5,705 bases of DNA from JBJXHN01 sp046233135. GTDB taxonomy: Bacteria; Pseudomonadota; Alphaproteobacteria; Rhodospirillales; Rhodospirillaceae. The DNA lies in the NCBI GenBank assembly GCA_046233135.1, contig JBJXHN010000019.1:1-5705 (forward strand), read 5' to 3'. This document shows, piece by piece, positions 5,579 through 5,705 of this stretch. A program made the position numbers and the translations under genes. Under the pieces are notes generated by a model. The model saw nothing but the letters and a program-made list of their open reading frames with translations. It did not search any database and was not told the origin of the DNA. The first letter of the stretch is position 1; every line of letters begins with the position of its first letter.

Positions 5579-5705
5579 TGAACCGCCCCGGGATTGCCGG
5601 AGGCTCCCCATCTTGAGAGACTGGAGCCATGAGCAAGACACCTGGACCTTCGACGAGGTCTTCACCTGAAGTGCGCGAACGGGCGGTACGGATGGTGCTG
5701 GATCA
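5579..5705 (+). mobile_element. IS3-family element, 5' end (right copy, cut by window edge)
   Basis: The element begins at 5579 with TGAACCGCCCCGGG and is identical, inverted, to 1-127. It is inserted in the IS481-like transposase gene, so the flank at 5571-5578 is IS481 coding sequence. The first bases outside the two copies differ (C5578, giving G on the matching strand, against C128), which confirms the boundary. The element's other end and the target duplication lie beyond the window. Confidence 0.8.
5629..5705 (+). CDS. IS3-family transposase OrfA, N-terminal fragment (right copy)
   Basis: This is the first 25 codons of orfA, running off the right edge and identical to the left copy. 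It reads away from the unique segment, so both IS copies face outward. The start is fixed by the in-frame TGA at 5614-5616, five codons upstream. As an unbroken copy it may be an active transposase source, but only the start of the helix-turn-helix region is visible. Confidence 0.75.
   Translation, partial: MSKTPGPSTRSSPEVRERAVRMVLD

Noticed and set aside
4812..5669. 285-codon plus-strand open frame over the IS481 region
   Set aside because: It is antisense to the IS481 transposase, whose DDE motifs are clear on the minus strand; the plus-strand translation has no recognisable domain and crosses the IS3 junction.
1..5705. A single large transposon with 127-bp terminal inverted repeats
   Set aside because: The repeats contain the start of an IS3 orfA reading outward and end exactly at an IS terminus, so they are parts of two IS copies, most simply revealed at contig ends.

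Overview
The window looks like GC-rich accessory DNA from an alphaproteobacterium, most likely a sphingomonad or a close relative. I infer this from protein resemblance only: a TonB-dependent receptor plug of the 'KREQNLQDVP' type, a VOC protein of the 'VKFSAPDL' type, an acyl-CoA ligase tail of the 'GRSKDLIIRGG' type, and an IS481-like transposase common in that class. No taxonomic marker gene is present.

Layout, left to right. Positions 1-127 are the 5' end of an IS3-family element, with orfA reading leftward off the window. A perfect 40-bp palindrome (128-167) abuts the IS end. Next come an intrinsic-terminator-like hairpin and an intact glutathione S-transferase gene (minus, 305-955). Upstream of that on the same strand lies a wrecked mosaic (1007-1730): the signal peptide and plug start of a TonB-dependent receptor run in frame into the C-terminal part of an MBL-fold hydrolase, with two apparent single-base frameshifts. 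A 295-bp divergent intergenic region leads to an intact, Tat-exported, Cys-type sulfatase (plus, 2026-3459). Its stop lies a few bases from a second minus-strand mosaic (3418-3909), in which the start of a VOC protein is fused in frame to the C-terminal domain of an AMP-forming ligase. A complete TetR-family regulator (plus, 4057-4773) is divergent from it. An IS481-like transposase gene (minus, 4860-5578) has lost its N-terminus to a second copy of the IS3 element (5579-5705).

The genes do not form a working pathway as they stand. The intact ones (GST, sulfatase, TetR) and the scraps (outer-membrane receptor, MBL hydrolase, VOC, acyl-CoA ligase) are the usual inventory of a sphingomonad aromatic or steroid catabolic cluster. 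The simplest reading is the remnant of such a cluster, shortened by several deletions and bounded by insertion sequences. The sulfatase would act in the periplasm on an imported sulfate ester; its substrate cannot be read from sequence.

The two ends are exact inverted copies of 127 bases, and unique sequence starts exactly at the IS terminus on both sides. That is how a complete short-read contig built with k = 127 would look, so the ends probably mark assembly breaks at a multicopy IS rather than natural element termini. I found no defence system, CRISPR array, RNA gene or clearly new multi-gene system. The most unusual items are the two in-frame gene mosaics and the loopless 40-bp palindrome beside the IS.
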